Source of the DNA: Geodermatophilaceae bacterium URHB0062
GTDB lineage: Bacteria > Actinomycetota > Actinomycetes > Mycobacteriales > Geodermatophilaceae
Assembly (NCBI GenBank): GCA_000620185.1
Contig: KK211086.1
Span: forward strand, 124,001 to 188,000
Direction: 5' to 3'
Length of the DNA: 64,000 nucleotides
In this document: in pieces, positions 23,643-33,518 of the stretch
Position numbering within the stretch: position 1 is the first letter of the stretch
Layout of the letters: every line of letters begins with the position of its first letter
The notes under the pieces: generated by a model
What the model saw: only the letters and a program-made list of their open reading frames with translations
The model's database searches: none
Told to the model about the DNA's origin: nothing
Translations under genes and position numbers: made by a program

Positions 23643-24959
23643 GTGCCACCGGCTGTGAACCCATGGCTGGCGCTTCCCGGGGGGCGGCCCGGCCCGGCGC
23701 ACACCCGGCGACTGCGCGCGGCCCACGAACGGCTGGTCACCGGGTCCGACCTGCCCGAGGGTGCCGTCCGGTCGGTGGTCCGTGACTCCTGGCGCCGCTC
23801 CCTCGGCAGCGGCGTCGACCCCGACGGGCTGTTCCCGCCGGTCGACCTGCTGGACGACGATCTGCTCGCCTACCGCGCGGCCCATCCGCTCGCGCCGGTC
23901 ATGCCGGTGATCCGCCGGCTGCTGGTCGAGGACGCCGAGGCCGACCAGATGATCGTGGCCGTCACCGACGCCGGTGGCCGCATGCTGTGGGTCGAGGGGG
24001 ACGCCGCCCTGCGCTCGCGCGCGGCCGGCATGCACTTCGTCGAGGGCGCCCGCTGGTCGGAGGACGTCGCCGGCACCAACGCCCCGGGGACGGCGCTCGC
24101 CGTCGACCACGCCGTCCAGATCTACGGCAGCGAGCACTACCGGCGGCCGGTGCAGCCGTGGAGTTGCTCCGCCGCGCCCGTGCACGACCCCGTCAGCGGC
24201 CTGCTGCTCGGTGCCATCGACGTCACCGGCGGCGACCACGTCGCCAGCCCGCACGTGCTCACGCTGGTGCGGGCCACGGTGGCGGCCGTGGAGTCGGAGC
24301 TGCGCTGGCTGCATCGCGAGCAGCTGGCCTCGGGACGGCGGCCGGTCGCCCCGCTGCGCCCCCTGGCGCCCCGGCTCGACGTCCTCGGCCGTGAACGGGC
24401 CCGCCTCGTCCTGCCGTCGGGGCCGGTGGAGCTGTCGCTGCGGCACTCCGAGCTCCTGCTCCTGCTGGCCGAGGCCGCCGTGGCGGGCGAGGGCCGCTCG
24501 GCGACCCAGCTCTCCGCCGAGTGTCACCGGGGCGACGCCGCGCCGGTCACCGTGCGGGCCGAGCTCTCCCGGCTGCGCCGGCTGGTGGGCGCCGACCTCG
24601 TCGGCTCCCGGCCCTACCGGCTGCTCGGCCGCCTCGACACCGATCTCGAGCAGGTCCGCCGGCTCCTCGCCCGCGGCGACGTCGGCCCGGCGCTGGACCG
24701 CTATCCCGGCGCCGTCCTGCCCGCCTCGCGTGCGCCCGGCGTGGTGGCGGCCCGGGAGCGGGCCGGGGCCCTGCTCCGCCAGGCGGTGCTGCGCAGTCGC
24801 CGGCCGGAGCTGCTCCTCCGGTACGCCCGGCTGCCCGAGGCGCGGGACGACGTCGCGGTCTGGCAGGCCTGCCTGGAGTGGCTGCCGCCGAGCTCGCCCC
24901 GGCGGGCGACGGCCGCGGCGAACCTGCTGCGGCTGCGCCGCGTGCCCCGCCCGCGCTGA
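23643..24959 (+). CDS. GAF-domain transcriptional regulator (AcoR-like N-terminus)
   Basis: 438 residues. PGPAHTRRLRAAHERLVTG and VRSVVRDSWRRSLGSGVDPD form the helical lead-in typical of AcoR-type sensors. A GAF domain follows (about 85-215): VTDAGGRMLWVEGD, GTNAPGTALAVDHAVQIYGS and EHYRRPVQPWSCSAAPVHDP. The C-terminus has a winged-helix-like block (RLRRLVGADLVGSRPYRLLG) instead of the AAA+ domain of classical AcoR. In actinobacteria such proteins control alcohol, aldehyde or acetoin genes; the target here is unknown. GTG 23643 has GGAG 6 nt upstream. It is flanked by two MFS exporters and lies 3 kb before the cox-type operon. Confidence 0.8.
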   Translation: MPPAVNPWLALPGGRPGPAHTRRLRAAHERLVTGSDLPEGAVRSVVRDSWRRSLGSGVDPDGLFPPVDLLDDDLLAYRAAHPLAPVMPVIRRLLVEDAEADQMIVAVTDAGGRMLWVEGDAALRSRAAGMHFVEGARWSEDVAGTNAPGTALAVDHAVQIYGSEHYRRPVQPWSCSAAPVHDPVSGLLLGAIDVTGGDHVASPHVLTLVRATVAAVESELRWLHREQLASGRRPVAPLRPLAPRLDVLGRERARLVLPSGPVELSLRHSELLLLLAEAAVAGEGRSATQLSAECHRGDAAPVTVRAELSRLRRLVGADLVGSRPYRLLGRLDTDLEQVRRLLARGDVGPALDRYPGAVLPASRAPGVVAARERAGALLRQAVLRSRRPELLLRYARLPEARDDVAVWQACLEWLPPSSPRRATAAANLLRLRRVPRPR

Positions 24960-25008
24960 CCCTCCCACACCGGGAATTCCGCCGGACGCCGGGCCCTTGC
25001 TCTCCCGA

Positions 25009-26292
25009 GTGAGCGCCGCCCTCCCCGAGACCGACCGCCGGACGACGAGCACCCTGCGGGTCGGCGTCGCGATCGTCGCGCTGGCGCTGGGCGGCTTCGC
25101 GATCGGCACCACCGAGTTCGTGACCATGGGCGTGCTCCCGGACATCGCCGCCGGGGTGGGCGTCGACATCCCCTCGGCCGGCCACCTGATCTCCGCCTAC
25201 GCACTCGGCGTCGTCCTCGGCGCTCCGGTCCTCGCCGCGCTGAGCGCACGGCTGCCACGGCGGGCGGTGCTGGTCGGCCTGATGGCCGCCTTCCTGGTGG
25301 GCAACACGCTGACCGCGCTGGCGCCCGGCTACCGGACTCTGCTGGTGGCCCGCTTCCTGACCGGTCTGCCGCACGGCGCCTACTTCGGTGTCGCCTCGCT
25401 CGTCGCGGCGTCCCTGGTCGCGCCGCACCTGCGCGGGCGGGCGGTGAGCTCGGTGATGCTCGGGCTGGCCGTCTCCCTGGTCGCCGGCGTTCCCGCCGCG
25501 ACGTGGCTCGGGCAGAACCTCGGCTGGCGCTCGGCGTACTGGACGGTCGCGCTGCTCGCGGCGCTCACCGTGGCGGCCGTGCTCGCGCTCGTCCCCTCGA
25601 CGCCCGGACGGCGCGAGGCGTCGATCCGGGGCGAGCTCGGCGCGCTCCGTCGTCCGCAGGTGCTCCTGACGCTGTCGGTCGGCATCGTCGGCTTCGGCGG
25701 CGTGTTCGCGCTCTACAGCTACATCGCCCCCGTGGCGACCGACGTCGCCGGACTGTCCCGCGGCACGGTGCCGCTGGTCCTGCTGGCCTACGGCGTCGGC
25801 GGCGTGGTGGGGACGGCGCTGGGTGGCCGGCTGGCCGATCTCGCGCTGTTCCGCTCGCTGGTGGGCACGCTCGTCGTCCTCGGGGTCCTGCTGGCCGGCG
25901 TCGCATTGACCTCGCCGTGGGCACCCGCGTTGTTCGCCGGCGCCTTCCTCGTCTCGGTCGCCGCGTCGGTCCTGGCCATCTGCCTGCAGATGCGCCTGAT
26001 GGAGACCGCCGGCGAGGCGCAGATGCTCGGCGCCGCGCTGAACCACTCGGCACTGAACGTCGCGAACGCGCTGGGCGCGTGGTTCGGCGGCCTGGTGATC
26101 GCCGCCGGCCTCGGCTTCCGGGCACCGAGCGTGCTCGGTGCCGGCCTGGCCGCGGCGGGTCTGGTCCCGCTGGCCGTCTCCGCGATGCTGCGCCGCCGCG
26201 CGCCCGGCAGGCCCGGGGCGCGGCACGCCCGGTCGGCGGCACCGCACGCCGGCGAGCCGGAGCGCGCCGGGTCGCGGGTCTCCGCCGCCTGA
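25009..26292 (+). CDS. MFS transporter (AraJ/Cmx-like exporter)
   Basis: 427 residues with 12 predicted helices. LGGFAIGTTEFVTMGVLPDI in helix 1 is the signature of the AraJ/YdhP/Cmx group (sugar-efflux-like and chloramphenicol exporters). LPHGAYFGVASLVAASL in helix 4 and LGAALNHSALNVANALGAWF in helix 11 confirm it. The C-terminal 35 residues are a basic Pro/Ala-rich tail. GTG 25009 is preferred; a TTG four codons earlier is possible. It follows the GAF regulator by 49 bp and may be controlled by it. Substrate unknown. Confidence 0.88.
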   Translation: MSAALPETDRRTTSTLRVGVAIVALALGGFAIGTTEFVTMGVLPDIAAGVGVDIPSAGHLISAYALGVVLGAPVLAALSARLPRRAVLVGLMAAFLVGNTLTALAPGYRTLLVARFLTGLPHGAYFGVASLVAASLVAPHLRGRAVSSVMLGLAVSLVAGVPAATWLGQNLGWRSAYWTVALLAALTVAAVLALVPSTPGRREASIRGELGALRRPQVLLTLSVGIVGFGGVFALYSYIAPVATDVAGLSRGTVPLVLLAYGVGGVVGTALGGRLADLALFRSLVGTLVVLGVLLAGVALTSPWAPALFAGAFLVSVAASVLAICLQMRLMETAGEAQMLGAALNHSALNVANALGAWFGGLVIAAGLGFRAPSVLGAGLAAAGLVPLAVSAMLRRRAPGRPGARHARSAAPHAGEPERAGSRVSAA

Positions 26293-26520
26293 TCCACGGC
26301 GTCGCTGCAACGCGGGTGCAACGTTACCCGCTGCCGTAGGCGCAGGCCCAATCCCGCCCATCTGCCCCGCATCAGCGGAGTCAAGCGGCTCTGGAAGCCG
26401 CATCCGCGGAGCCGTCGCCGCTCGGCCACGGACCCCCTCTGGTCTCCAGGTGCAACCGTTGGCACACTCCGCCTTGACCTCCGGAAGTGACCGGGGCCAC
26501 AGCTGAAGAGCGGAGGGCTC
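26293..26520 (+). other. Leader/promoter region of the cox-type operon
   Basis: 228 bp, less GC-biased than its surroundings. A short direct repeat (GCAACG at 26308 and 26319) and a weak hairpin (26313-26332) follow the MFS stop. TTGACC at 26474-26479 is a -35-like hexamer, but no fitting -10 lies 16-19 bp downstream. GGAGGG at 26512-26517 precedes GTG 26521. Confidence 0.4.
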
Positions 26521-27026
<506 letters not shown>

Positions 27027-27030
<4 letters not shown>

Positions 27031-29516
27031 CGGTCACCGAGAACGCCGCCGAGCTGGCCCCGGCCAAGGAGGTCGGTCAGGCCCGCCGCCGCAAGGAGGA
27101 CGCCCGGCTGATCACCGGCCGGACCACCTGGACCGACAACATGACGCTGCCCGGGATGTTGCACCTCGCGGTGGTCCGCAGCCCCGTGGCGCACGCGAAG
27201 ATCACCTCCGTCGACCTCACCGCCGCCCAGCAGGCGCCCAACGTCGTCGCCGTCTTCAGCGGCCGCGACTTCGCCGAGGAGCAGGGCTCCATCCCCTGTG
27301 CCTGGCCGGTCACCCCGGACATGGTCAACCCCGGGCACCCCTCCATCGCCGTCGACGAGGTCAACCACGTCGGCGAGGCGGTCGCGATCGTCGTGGCGCG
27401 CAGCAAGTCCGCGGCGCAGGACGCCGTCGAGCTCGTCGACATCGACTACGACGTCCTCCCCCCGGTCCTCGACATGGAGGAGGCCGTCAAGGACGGCGCC
27501 GACCTCGTCCACGACCAGCTCTCCTCGAACACCAGCTACCACTTCGTGTTCGACGCCGGCGACGCCGGCACGGGCGCCAACACCGACGAGGCGTTCACCG
27601 ACGCCGAGGTCGTCGTGAGCCGCCGGTTCATCCAGCAGCGGCTGATCCCCGCGTTCATGGAGCCCCGGTCGGTCGTCGTCCAGCCGCAGGGCGACAACTT
27701 CACGATGTGGTCGGCCACCCAGGTGCCGCACGTCCTGCGGGTGATGCTCGCGATGGTCACCGGTGTGCCGGAGCACAAGCTGCGGATCGTCGCGCCCGAC
27801 GTGGGGGGCGGGTTCGGCGGGAAGCTGCAGGTCAATCCGGAGGAGGTGCTCTCGCTCCTGGTGGCCCGCCGGCTGGGCAAGCCGGTGAAGTGGACCGAGA
27901 CCCGCAGCGAGTCGCTCATGGCCGCTCACCACGGGCGTGGCCAGGTGCAGTACGTCGACATCGCCGCCGACCGCGAGGGCAACGTCAAGGGCCTCCGAGT
28001 GCGGCTGCTGGCCGACATGGGTGCCTACCTGCGGCTGATCACCCCGGGCGTGCCGGCGCTGGGCGCCTTCATGTTTCCCGGCATCTACAAGTTCCCGGCC
28101 TACCGGTTCGAGTGCGACGGGGTCTTCACCAACAAGGTCCCGACCGACGCCTACCGCGGCGCCGGACGACCCGAGGCCACCTTCGCCGTCGAGCGGATCA
28201 TGGACGAGCTCGCGGTCGAGCTCGGCGTGGACCCGCTGGAGCTGCGTCGGAAGAACTGGATCAAGGCCGAGGAGTTCCCCTTCACGACGGTCGCGGGCCT
28301 GGAGTACGACAGCGGCGACTACGACGCCGCCACCCAGCAGGCACTGGAACTGCTCGGCTACGACGAGCTGCGCGCGGAGCAGCAGCGGCGCCGCGAGTCC
28401 GGCGACCCGGTCCAGCTGGGCATCGGGTTCTCCACGTTCACCGAGATGTGCGGCCTCGCGCCGTCCCGGGTGCTCGGGTCCCTCGCCTACGGCGCGGGCG
28501 GCTGGGAGTCGGCGTCCATCCGGATGCTGCCGACCGGCAAGGTGGAGGTGGTCACCGGCTCGACGCCGCACGGCCAGGGCCACGAGACGGCCTGGAGCCA
28601 GCTGGTCGCCGACCAGCTCGGCGTCCCCTTCGAGGACGTCGAGGTGCTGCACGGCGACACCGCCGTGTCCCCCCGCGGCATGGACACCTACGGGTCCCGG
28701 TCGCTCGTCGTCGGCGGCACCGCGGTGATCAAGGCCGCGGACAAGGTGGTCGCGAAGGCCCGCAAGGTCGCCGCCCACCTGCTCGAGGCCAGCGAGGACG
28801 ACCTCGACTTCAGCGCCGGCAAGTTCACCGTCCGCGGGACGCCCGGTGCCGAGATCGGGATCCAGGAGATCGCGCTCGCCGTGTTCGCGGCGCACAACTA
28901 CCCCGAGGACGTCGAGCCCTCGATCGACGCCGACGCCACCTTCGACCCGGTCAACTTCTCCTTCCCGCACGGCACGCACATCTGCGCCATGGAGGTCGAC
29001 ACCGAGACCGGCATGGTCAAGATCCGCAAGTACGCCTCGGTCGACGACGTCGGCGTCATCGTCAACCCGCTGATCGTCGAGGGTCAGATCCACGGCGGGC
29101 TCGCGCAGGGCATCGCCCAGGCGCTGTACGAGGAGGCGGTCTACGACGCCGACGGCAACCTCACCACCGGCAGCTTCGTCGACTACCTCGTGCCCTCGGC
29201 CGCCGACCTGCCGCACTTCGACACGGGCAACACCGTGCATGCGGCGCCCGGCAACCCGATCGGCGCGAAGGGCGTCGGCGAGGCCGGTTGCATCGCCAGC
29301 ACCCCGGCGGTGGTGAACGCGGCGCTGGACGCCGTCCGGCACCTGGGGGTCTCCGACATCCTGATGCCGCTCACCCCGGAACGGGTCTGGCGAGCCGTCC
29401 ACCAGGGCGGGGACGGCGGAGATCGCGCCCCAGCCGGGACCAATGCCTACGGCGGGGCGCAGACCGAGTCCACCGCCGGGGTCTCCACGGACGCATCCCT
29501 CGGAGGTGAGTTGTGA
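27027..29516 (+). CDS. coxL: Molybdenum hydroxylase large subunit, form II CO-dehydrogenase-like (CoxL family)
   Basis: 829 residues, xanthine oxidase superfamily. The active-site loop reads AYRGAGR at residues 375-381, the form II signature. Form I CO dehydrogenase has AYXCSFR with the Cu-binding Cys, which is absent here. Other cofactor segments are present: [25 protein letters not shown], and Glu752 in [10 protein letters not shown], the catalytic base. It holds molybdopterin cytosine dinucleotide and probably hydroxylates an aldehyde, heterocycle or other small molecule; CO oxidation at atmospheric levels is unlikely. ATG 27027 overlaps the coxS stop and the stop overlaps coxM (GTGA). The last 40 residues are a Gly/Ala/Thr-rich tail. 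Confidence 0.93.
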
Positions 29517-30367
29517 TTCCCGCGCCGTTCGCGTACGCCCGTCCGACCACGGTCGACGAGGCGCTGCAGGCCGTGGCGTCCGGCGGTGAGGACGTCAAGA
29601 TCCTCGCCGGCGGGCAGTCGCTGATCCCGGTCATGCGGCTGCGCCTGGCCGCGCCGGAGACGGTCGTCGACCTCACCAAGGTGGCCGAGCTGCGCGGTGT
29701 CCGGGAGGAGGGGGACGCGATCGTCGTCGGCGCGATGACGACGCACTCCGACGTGATCACCGATCCGCTGATCGCCCGGTACGCGGCGCTGATCGCCGCG
29801 GCGACGGAGACGGTGGCCGACCGCCAGGTGCGCCACCGGGGCACCTTCGGCGGCGCGCTCGCCCACGCCGACCCGGCCGGTGACCTGCCCGCTGTGGCGC
29901 TCGCGCTCGACGCCGAGTTCGTGATCGCCGGGTTGTCGGGCCGCCGCACCGTGCCGGCCGCGGAGTTCTTCGTCGACTACCTCACCACCGCGCTGGAGGA
30001 GGGGGAACTGCTCGTGGAGATCCGCGTGCCCAAGCACGAGGGCTGGGGGATGCACTACGAGAAGTTCAACCGGGTGGCGCAGGCGTGGTCGATCGTGGCC
30101 GTCGCCGCGGTGGTCCGCCGCGAGGGCGACCGCATCGCCGAGGCGAAGATCGGGCTGACCAACATGGGCCCGACCCCGCTGCGGGCCCGCGGGGTGGAGG
30201 AGGCGCTGGCCGGGGCGGAGGCGACAGCCGACGCGGTCGCCGCCGCCGCCGCGCGGGCGGCCGAGAACACCAGTCCGAGCAGCGACCTCAATGCGCAGGC
30301 AGACTACCGGCACCACCTGGCGCAGGTGCTCACGCGCCGGGCGGTGACGGCAGCCGCCGGGCTGTAG
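29513..30367 (+). CDS. coxM: Molybdenum hydroxylase medium subunit, FAD-binding (CoxM-like)
   Basis: 284 residues. FAD-binding motifs are AGGQSL at 32-37 and TFGG at 111-114 (RHRGTFGGALAHADPAGDLP). The C-terminal CO_deh_flav_C domain starts at about 175 (YEKFNRVAQAWSIVAVAAVV) and contains NMGPTPLRARGVE. It passes electrons from the [2Fe-2S] clusters to an acceptor, in actinobacteria commonly a quinone. GTG 29513 overlaps the coxL stop by 4 bp. Its TAG stop forms part of TAGCGT, a -10-like hexamer that might give coxG extra expression. Confidence 0.94.
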   Translation: MIPAPFAYARPTTVDEALQAVASGGEDVKILAGGQSLIPVMRLRLAAPETVVDLTKVAELRGVREEGDAIVVGAMTTHSDVITDPLIARYAALIAAATETVADRQVRHRGTFGGALAHADPAGDLPAVALALDAEFVIAGLSGRRTVPAAEFFVDYLTTALEEGELLVEIRVPKHEGWGMHYEKFNRVAQAWSIVAVAAVVRREGDRIAEAKIGLTNMGPTPLRARGVEEALAGAEATADAVAAAAARAAENTSPSSDLNAQADYRHHLAQVLTRRAVTAAAGL

Positions 30368-30459
30368 CGTCCGCACCAACAGCCGGTCCGTACCCGTCCG
30401 TCCCGGCCGGCCCGCCTTCCCGGCGGGCCGGCCGGTCGCAACCTCCGTGGAGGTCAGCC

Positions 30460-31461
30460 GTGCAGCTGGAGAACTCGTTCACCGTCCCGGTGCCCGTCGA
30501 CGAGGCGTGGCGGGTGCTCCTCGACATCGAGCGGATCGCACCCTGCATGCCGGGGGCGGCGCTGGACTCCGTCGACGGCGACGACTTCACCGGGCGGGTC
30601 AAGGTGAAGCTCGGGCCGATCAACCTCACCTACCAGGGCAAGGCGTCCTTCGTCGAGAAGGACGAGGCCGCGCACCGCGCCGTCATCGACGCCCGCGGCA
30701 AGGACCAGCGCGGCAACGGGACCGCGGCGGCGACGGTGACCGCCACGCTCGCGGCGGAGGGCTCGATCACCCGCGTGGACGTGCTCACCGACCTCAACAT
30801 CACCGGCCGGCCGGCCCAGTTCGGGCGCGGCGTGATGACCGACGTCGGCAACAAGCTGCTCGGGCAGTTCGCCGACAAGCTGGCCGCCCAGCTGGGCGAG
30901 GGCGACGCCCAGGGGGCCGCGGAACGGTCCGAGGGCGTCGCCCAGAAGGCCGCCGCGACGGTCACCGGCGCCGTGGAGGAGGTCGCCGCGTCCGCGGAGC
31001 AGGCCGCCGGCGACGGCACGGCCGGCGAGAAGGCGGCCGCGGCGACGAAGAAGGCCGCCGCCTCAGCGACGGACAAGGTGACCTCGAAGCCCGCCAAGAA
31101 GACCGCGCCCGCCACGGTGCCGATCGACGCCGCCGTCGATCAGGCGAACGGGGACACCGCACCCGCGGCCGTCATCGACGCGCCGCCCGCGGCGAAGAAG
31201 GCGCCCAGTACACCGCCCGGTGGTTCCACCGGTCCCCGCACCAAGCCGGCCACAGGCGCGCCGGTGCGCAGCGTGCCCGACGCGGGGCCCGCGACGTCCC
31301 GCCCGCGTGCGGTGCCCGCCGCGGAGCCGGAGCCGATCGACCTGCTCGAGGTCGCGGGCGGTGCGGCGATGGCCCGCTACGCCGCCCCGGCCGCCGGGGT
31401 CGCCGGCGTGGTGCTGCTCGTGGCGCTGCTCGTCCGCCGTCGCCGCCGTCGCCGGGGCTGA
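30460..31461 (+). CDS. coxG: CoxG-like SRPBCC protein with Ala/Lys-rich linker and C-terminal membrane anchor
   Basis: 333 residues. Residues 1-150 are the SRPBCC/CoxG domain: ENSFTVPVPVDEAWRVLLDI, CMPGAALDS, FTGRVKVKLGPINLTYQGKA and FGRGVMTDVGNKLLGQFADK. A 150-residue low-complexity segment of Ala, Lys, Pro and Thr follows. Near residue 305 a single hydrophobic helix (AGVAGVVLLVALLV) is capped by eight Arg, a tail anchor. CoxG has been shown to recruit CO dehydrogenase to the membrane and deliver menaquinone to it. A tethered SRPBCC domain on a long flexible linker fits that role, here for a form II enzyme. GGAGG (30449-30453) lies 6 nt before GTG 30460. Confidence 0.9.
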   Translation: MQLENSFTVPVPVDEAWRVLLDIERIAPCMPGAALDSVDGDDFTGRVKVKLGPINLTYQGKASFVEKDEAAHRAVIDARGKDQRGNGTAAATVTATLAAEGSITRVDVLTDLNITGRPAQFGRGVMTDVGNKLLGQFADKLAAQLGEGDAQGAAERSEGVAQKAAATVTGAVEEVAASAEQAAGDGTAGEKAAAATKKAAASATDKVTSKPAKKTAPATVPIDAAVDQANGDTAPAAVIDAPPAAKKAPSTPPGGSTGPRTKPATGAPVRSVPDAGPATSRPRAVPAAEPEPIDLLEVAGGAAMARYAAPAAGVAGVVLLVALLVRRRRRRRG

Positions 31462-31471
31462 GCCGGGCCCG

Positions 31472-32089
31472 TCAGAGCTCGTCGAGCCAGGCGAGAGCCG
31501 CCGCGGCGACCACGTCGACGTTCTTCTTGAGCGAGTGGTCGCCGGGGACGGCGTAGACCAACGCGCCCGTCTGCCCGGCGAGCGCTGCCGCGATGGCCGC
31601 GGGCGCGCCCATCGCGTCGGTCTCGCCCTGCACCACTCCCAGCGGGACGGTGACGGCCGTCAGCTCGGGCGCCCGGCTCTTCTCGGGACGACCGGGCGGG
31701 TGCAGCGGGAAGGCGAGCGCGAGCACGCCGGCCGCGCCCTCACGGACCGCCGTCCGGCAGGCCACCCGTGCGCCGGCGCTGCGGCCACCCAGCACCAGCC
31801 GCCCGGTGAGCACGCCGTCGGCGCGCAGCGCCGCGAGCACCGTGCGCCAGCCCTCGTCGAGCCGTGGCGGCGCGGGGGCGATCCGCTTGCCGGCCACCCG
31901 CCACGGCTGCTCGACGCGGACGACCCGCCAGCCCGCGCCCGCCGCCTCGGACGTGACGGCGACCAGGTCGGCCGACTCCACGCCGCCGCCGGCACCGTGC
32001 CCGAGCACGAGGGTGCCGACCGGGTCGCCGGCCGGCTCGTCGACGTGCGCACGGGCGAGACCGAGCGCGGTCTCGACGTCCAGGGTCAT
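31472..32089 (-). CDS. Alpha/beta hydrolase of the KANL3/Tex30-like family
   Basis: 205 residues. Nucleophile elbow GGRSAGARVA, Asp in QGETDAMG and His in PGDHSLKKN form the triad; the oxyanion segment is LGHGAGGG. Bacterial members of this compact family are presumed esterases or dienelactone-hydrolase relatives, with no defined substrate. ATG 32089 overlaps the stop of the HAD gene (ATGA). The gene ends 10 bp from the convergent coxG, with no room for a separate terminator hairpin. Confidence 0.85.
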   Translation of the reverse strand: MTLDVETALGLARAHVDEPAGDPVGTLVLGHGAGGGVESADLVAVTSEAAGAGWRVVRVEQPWRVAGKRIAPAPPRLDEGWRTVLAALRADGVLTGRLVLGGRSAGARVACRTAVREGAAGVLALAFPLHPPGRPEKSRAPELTAVTVPLGVVQGETDAMGAPAAIAAALAGQTGALVYAVPGDHSLKKNVDVVAAAALAWLDEL

Positions 32090-32754
32090 GCCGGCAGCGC
32101 CAGCAGCCCCTCGACGGCGCCCTGCAGGTCGGCGCCCTGCACGTGCGGCGCCTCGTAGACCGCCGGATAGCTCCGCTCCGAGCGGGGGAACCAGGCGCCG
32201 GTGAGCCCTGCCCGCTGCGCGCCCACGACGTCCCACCCGTGCGCGGCCACCAGCGCGATCCGGTCGGGTGCGACGTCGCAGACCCCGGCGGCCCACAGGT
32301 AGACCTCGCGGGAGGGCTTCCAGGCGCGGATCGACTCGCTGGTGAGCGTGCGCTCGACCAGCGGTGTCACCCCGCCGCGGGCCAGGCCGGCCTCGGCCAC
32401 GCCCGGCGACCCGATGCTGAGGGTGATCACCCGGACGCCGGCGTCCGCGAGCGACCGGAGGGCCGGCTCGACGTCGGGGTGCGGCGCGAGCTCACCGAAG
32501 GCGTCGGCGACCGTCGACCGCTGCTCGGGGCCGAGGTCGCTCGCCTGGGCCAGCGCTGCGTCGAACGCGTCGCGGAAGCGGCACCAGCTGCCGACGGTGG
32601 TGGCGGCGAAGCCGGTCAGCAGGGTGCGGGCGAACACCGTCGCCAGCAGGTCCGCCGGCCGCCCGGCCTCGACGAGTGCCGACCGCACCGGGGCGAGGTC
32701 GAGCAGCGTCTCGTTGACGTCGAAGGCGACGACCTCGGGACGACGGCGCGTCAT
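32086..32754 (-). CDS. Haloacid dehalogenase type II-like HAD hydrolase
   Basis: 222 residues. HAD motif I is FDVNETLLDL with the nucleophile Asp; motif II Ser/Thr lies in ITLSIGSPGVA; the Lys is in RAWKPSREVYLWAAG; and the final acidic/Asn site is AHGWDVVGAQRAG. The N-E-T-L variant of motif I, with Asn instead of Tyr or Asp at the third position, occurs in the 2-haloacid-dehalogenase-like subgroup, so dehalogenation is possible but phosphatase activity is less likely. It is embedded in a three-gene minus-strand operon, overlapped by 4 bp on both sides. Confidence 0.83.
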   Translation of the reverse strand: MTRRRPEVVAFDVNETLLDLAPVRSALVEAGRPADLLATVFARTLLTGFAATTVGSWCRFRDAFDAALAQASDLGPEQRSTVADAFGELAPHPDVEPALRSLADAGVRVITLSIGSPGVAEAGLARGGVTPLVERTLTSESIRAWKPSREVYLWAAGVCDVAPDRIALVAAHGWDVVGAQRAGLTGAWFPRSERSYPAVYEAPHVQGADLQGAVEGLLALPA

Positions 32755-33434
32755 GCCGCCTCGTCCCGGGCGTCGGGGGGCAGGTCGGCCCCGGCCGCGG
32801 GCGGGCGCTGCATCTTTCCGCTCACCTTGCGGTAGACGAACCAGATCACGGCGAGGACGACGACCGCGACGACGACGTAGTCGAGGTAGTGCAGGTTCTT
32901 CTCGATGAAGTCGCCGGCCGCGACGCCCAGGCTGACCAGGACGCTGTTCCAGATCAGGCTGCCACCGGCGGTGAACAGCAGGAACTGCCCGAGGGGCATG
33001 CGCACGACGCCCGCGGGCACGGAGATGAAGCTGCGCACGATCGGCACCATGCGCCCGAGGAAGACCGCCGAACGGCCGTGCCGCTCGAACCAGCCGAAGG
33101 TCTTGTCGACGTCCTCGGTCTCGACCAGGGGCAGCCGGTCCAGAAAGGCGTGCGAGCGCCGGGGACCCAGCGCCAGGCCGATGTAGTAGAAGAAGATCGC
33201 GCCCAGGATCGAGCCCAGGGTGGCGAAGAGGATCACCGGGACGATCGACATCCGGCCGTCGTTGATCAGCACCCCGGCCAGGCCGAGGACGGCCTCACTG
33301 GGGATCGGCGGGATGATCGTCTCGAGCAGGATGCTGACCCCGACACCCACCGCGCCGAGCTTGTCGACCAGGTCGAGCAGCCAGCCGGTGATACCGCCCT
33401 GGTCGGTGGACGCGGCAGCGGCGAGGAACGACAT
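32751..33434 (-). CDS. DedA-family membrane protein
   Basis: 227 residues. LLETIIPPIPSEAVLGLAGV in the first re-entrant region, FYYIGLALGPRR, and FLGRMVPIVRSFISVPAGVV with the conserved Arg/Pro positions are the DedA (SNARE-associated/VTT) signature, now linked to scrambling of undecaprenyl phosphate and other lipids. It has four to five membrane segments and ends in a short polar tail. ATG 33434 is chosen; GTG 33443 would add three residues. First gene of the minus-strand operon DedA-HAD-hydrolase, divergent from the amidohydrolase with 84 bp between them. Confidence 0.9.
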   Translation of the reverse strand: MSFLAAAASTDQGGITGWLLDLVDKLGAVGVGVSILLETIIPPIPSEAVLGLAGVLINDGRMSIVPVILFATLGSILGAIFFYYIGLALGPRRSHAFLDRLPLVETEDVDKTFGWFERHGRSAVFLGRMVPIVRSFISVPAGVVRMPLGQFLLFTAGGSLIWNSVLVSLGVAAGDFIEKNLHYLDYVVVAVVVLAVIWFVYRKVSGKMQRPPAAGADLPPDARDEAA

Positions 33435-33518
33435 GGCCGCCACGGTATCGGGGGCTCCCGCGTGCTGCCCGCACGCGGGCCGAACGCCGGCGGCGGGGCG
33501 GCACTAGGTTCGGCGGGC

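Noticed and set aside
26460-26480. Sigma-54 promoter ahead of coxS (TGGCAC seen)
   Set aside because: The second element is not TTGCA/T at the right spacing, and sigma-54 is absent from actinobacteria.
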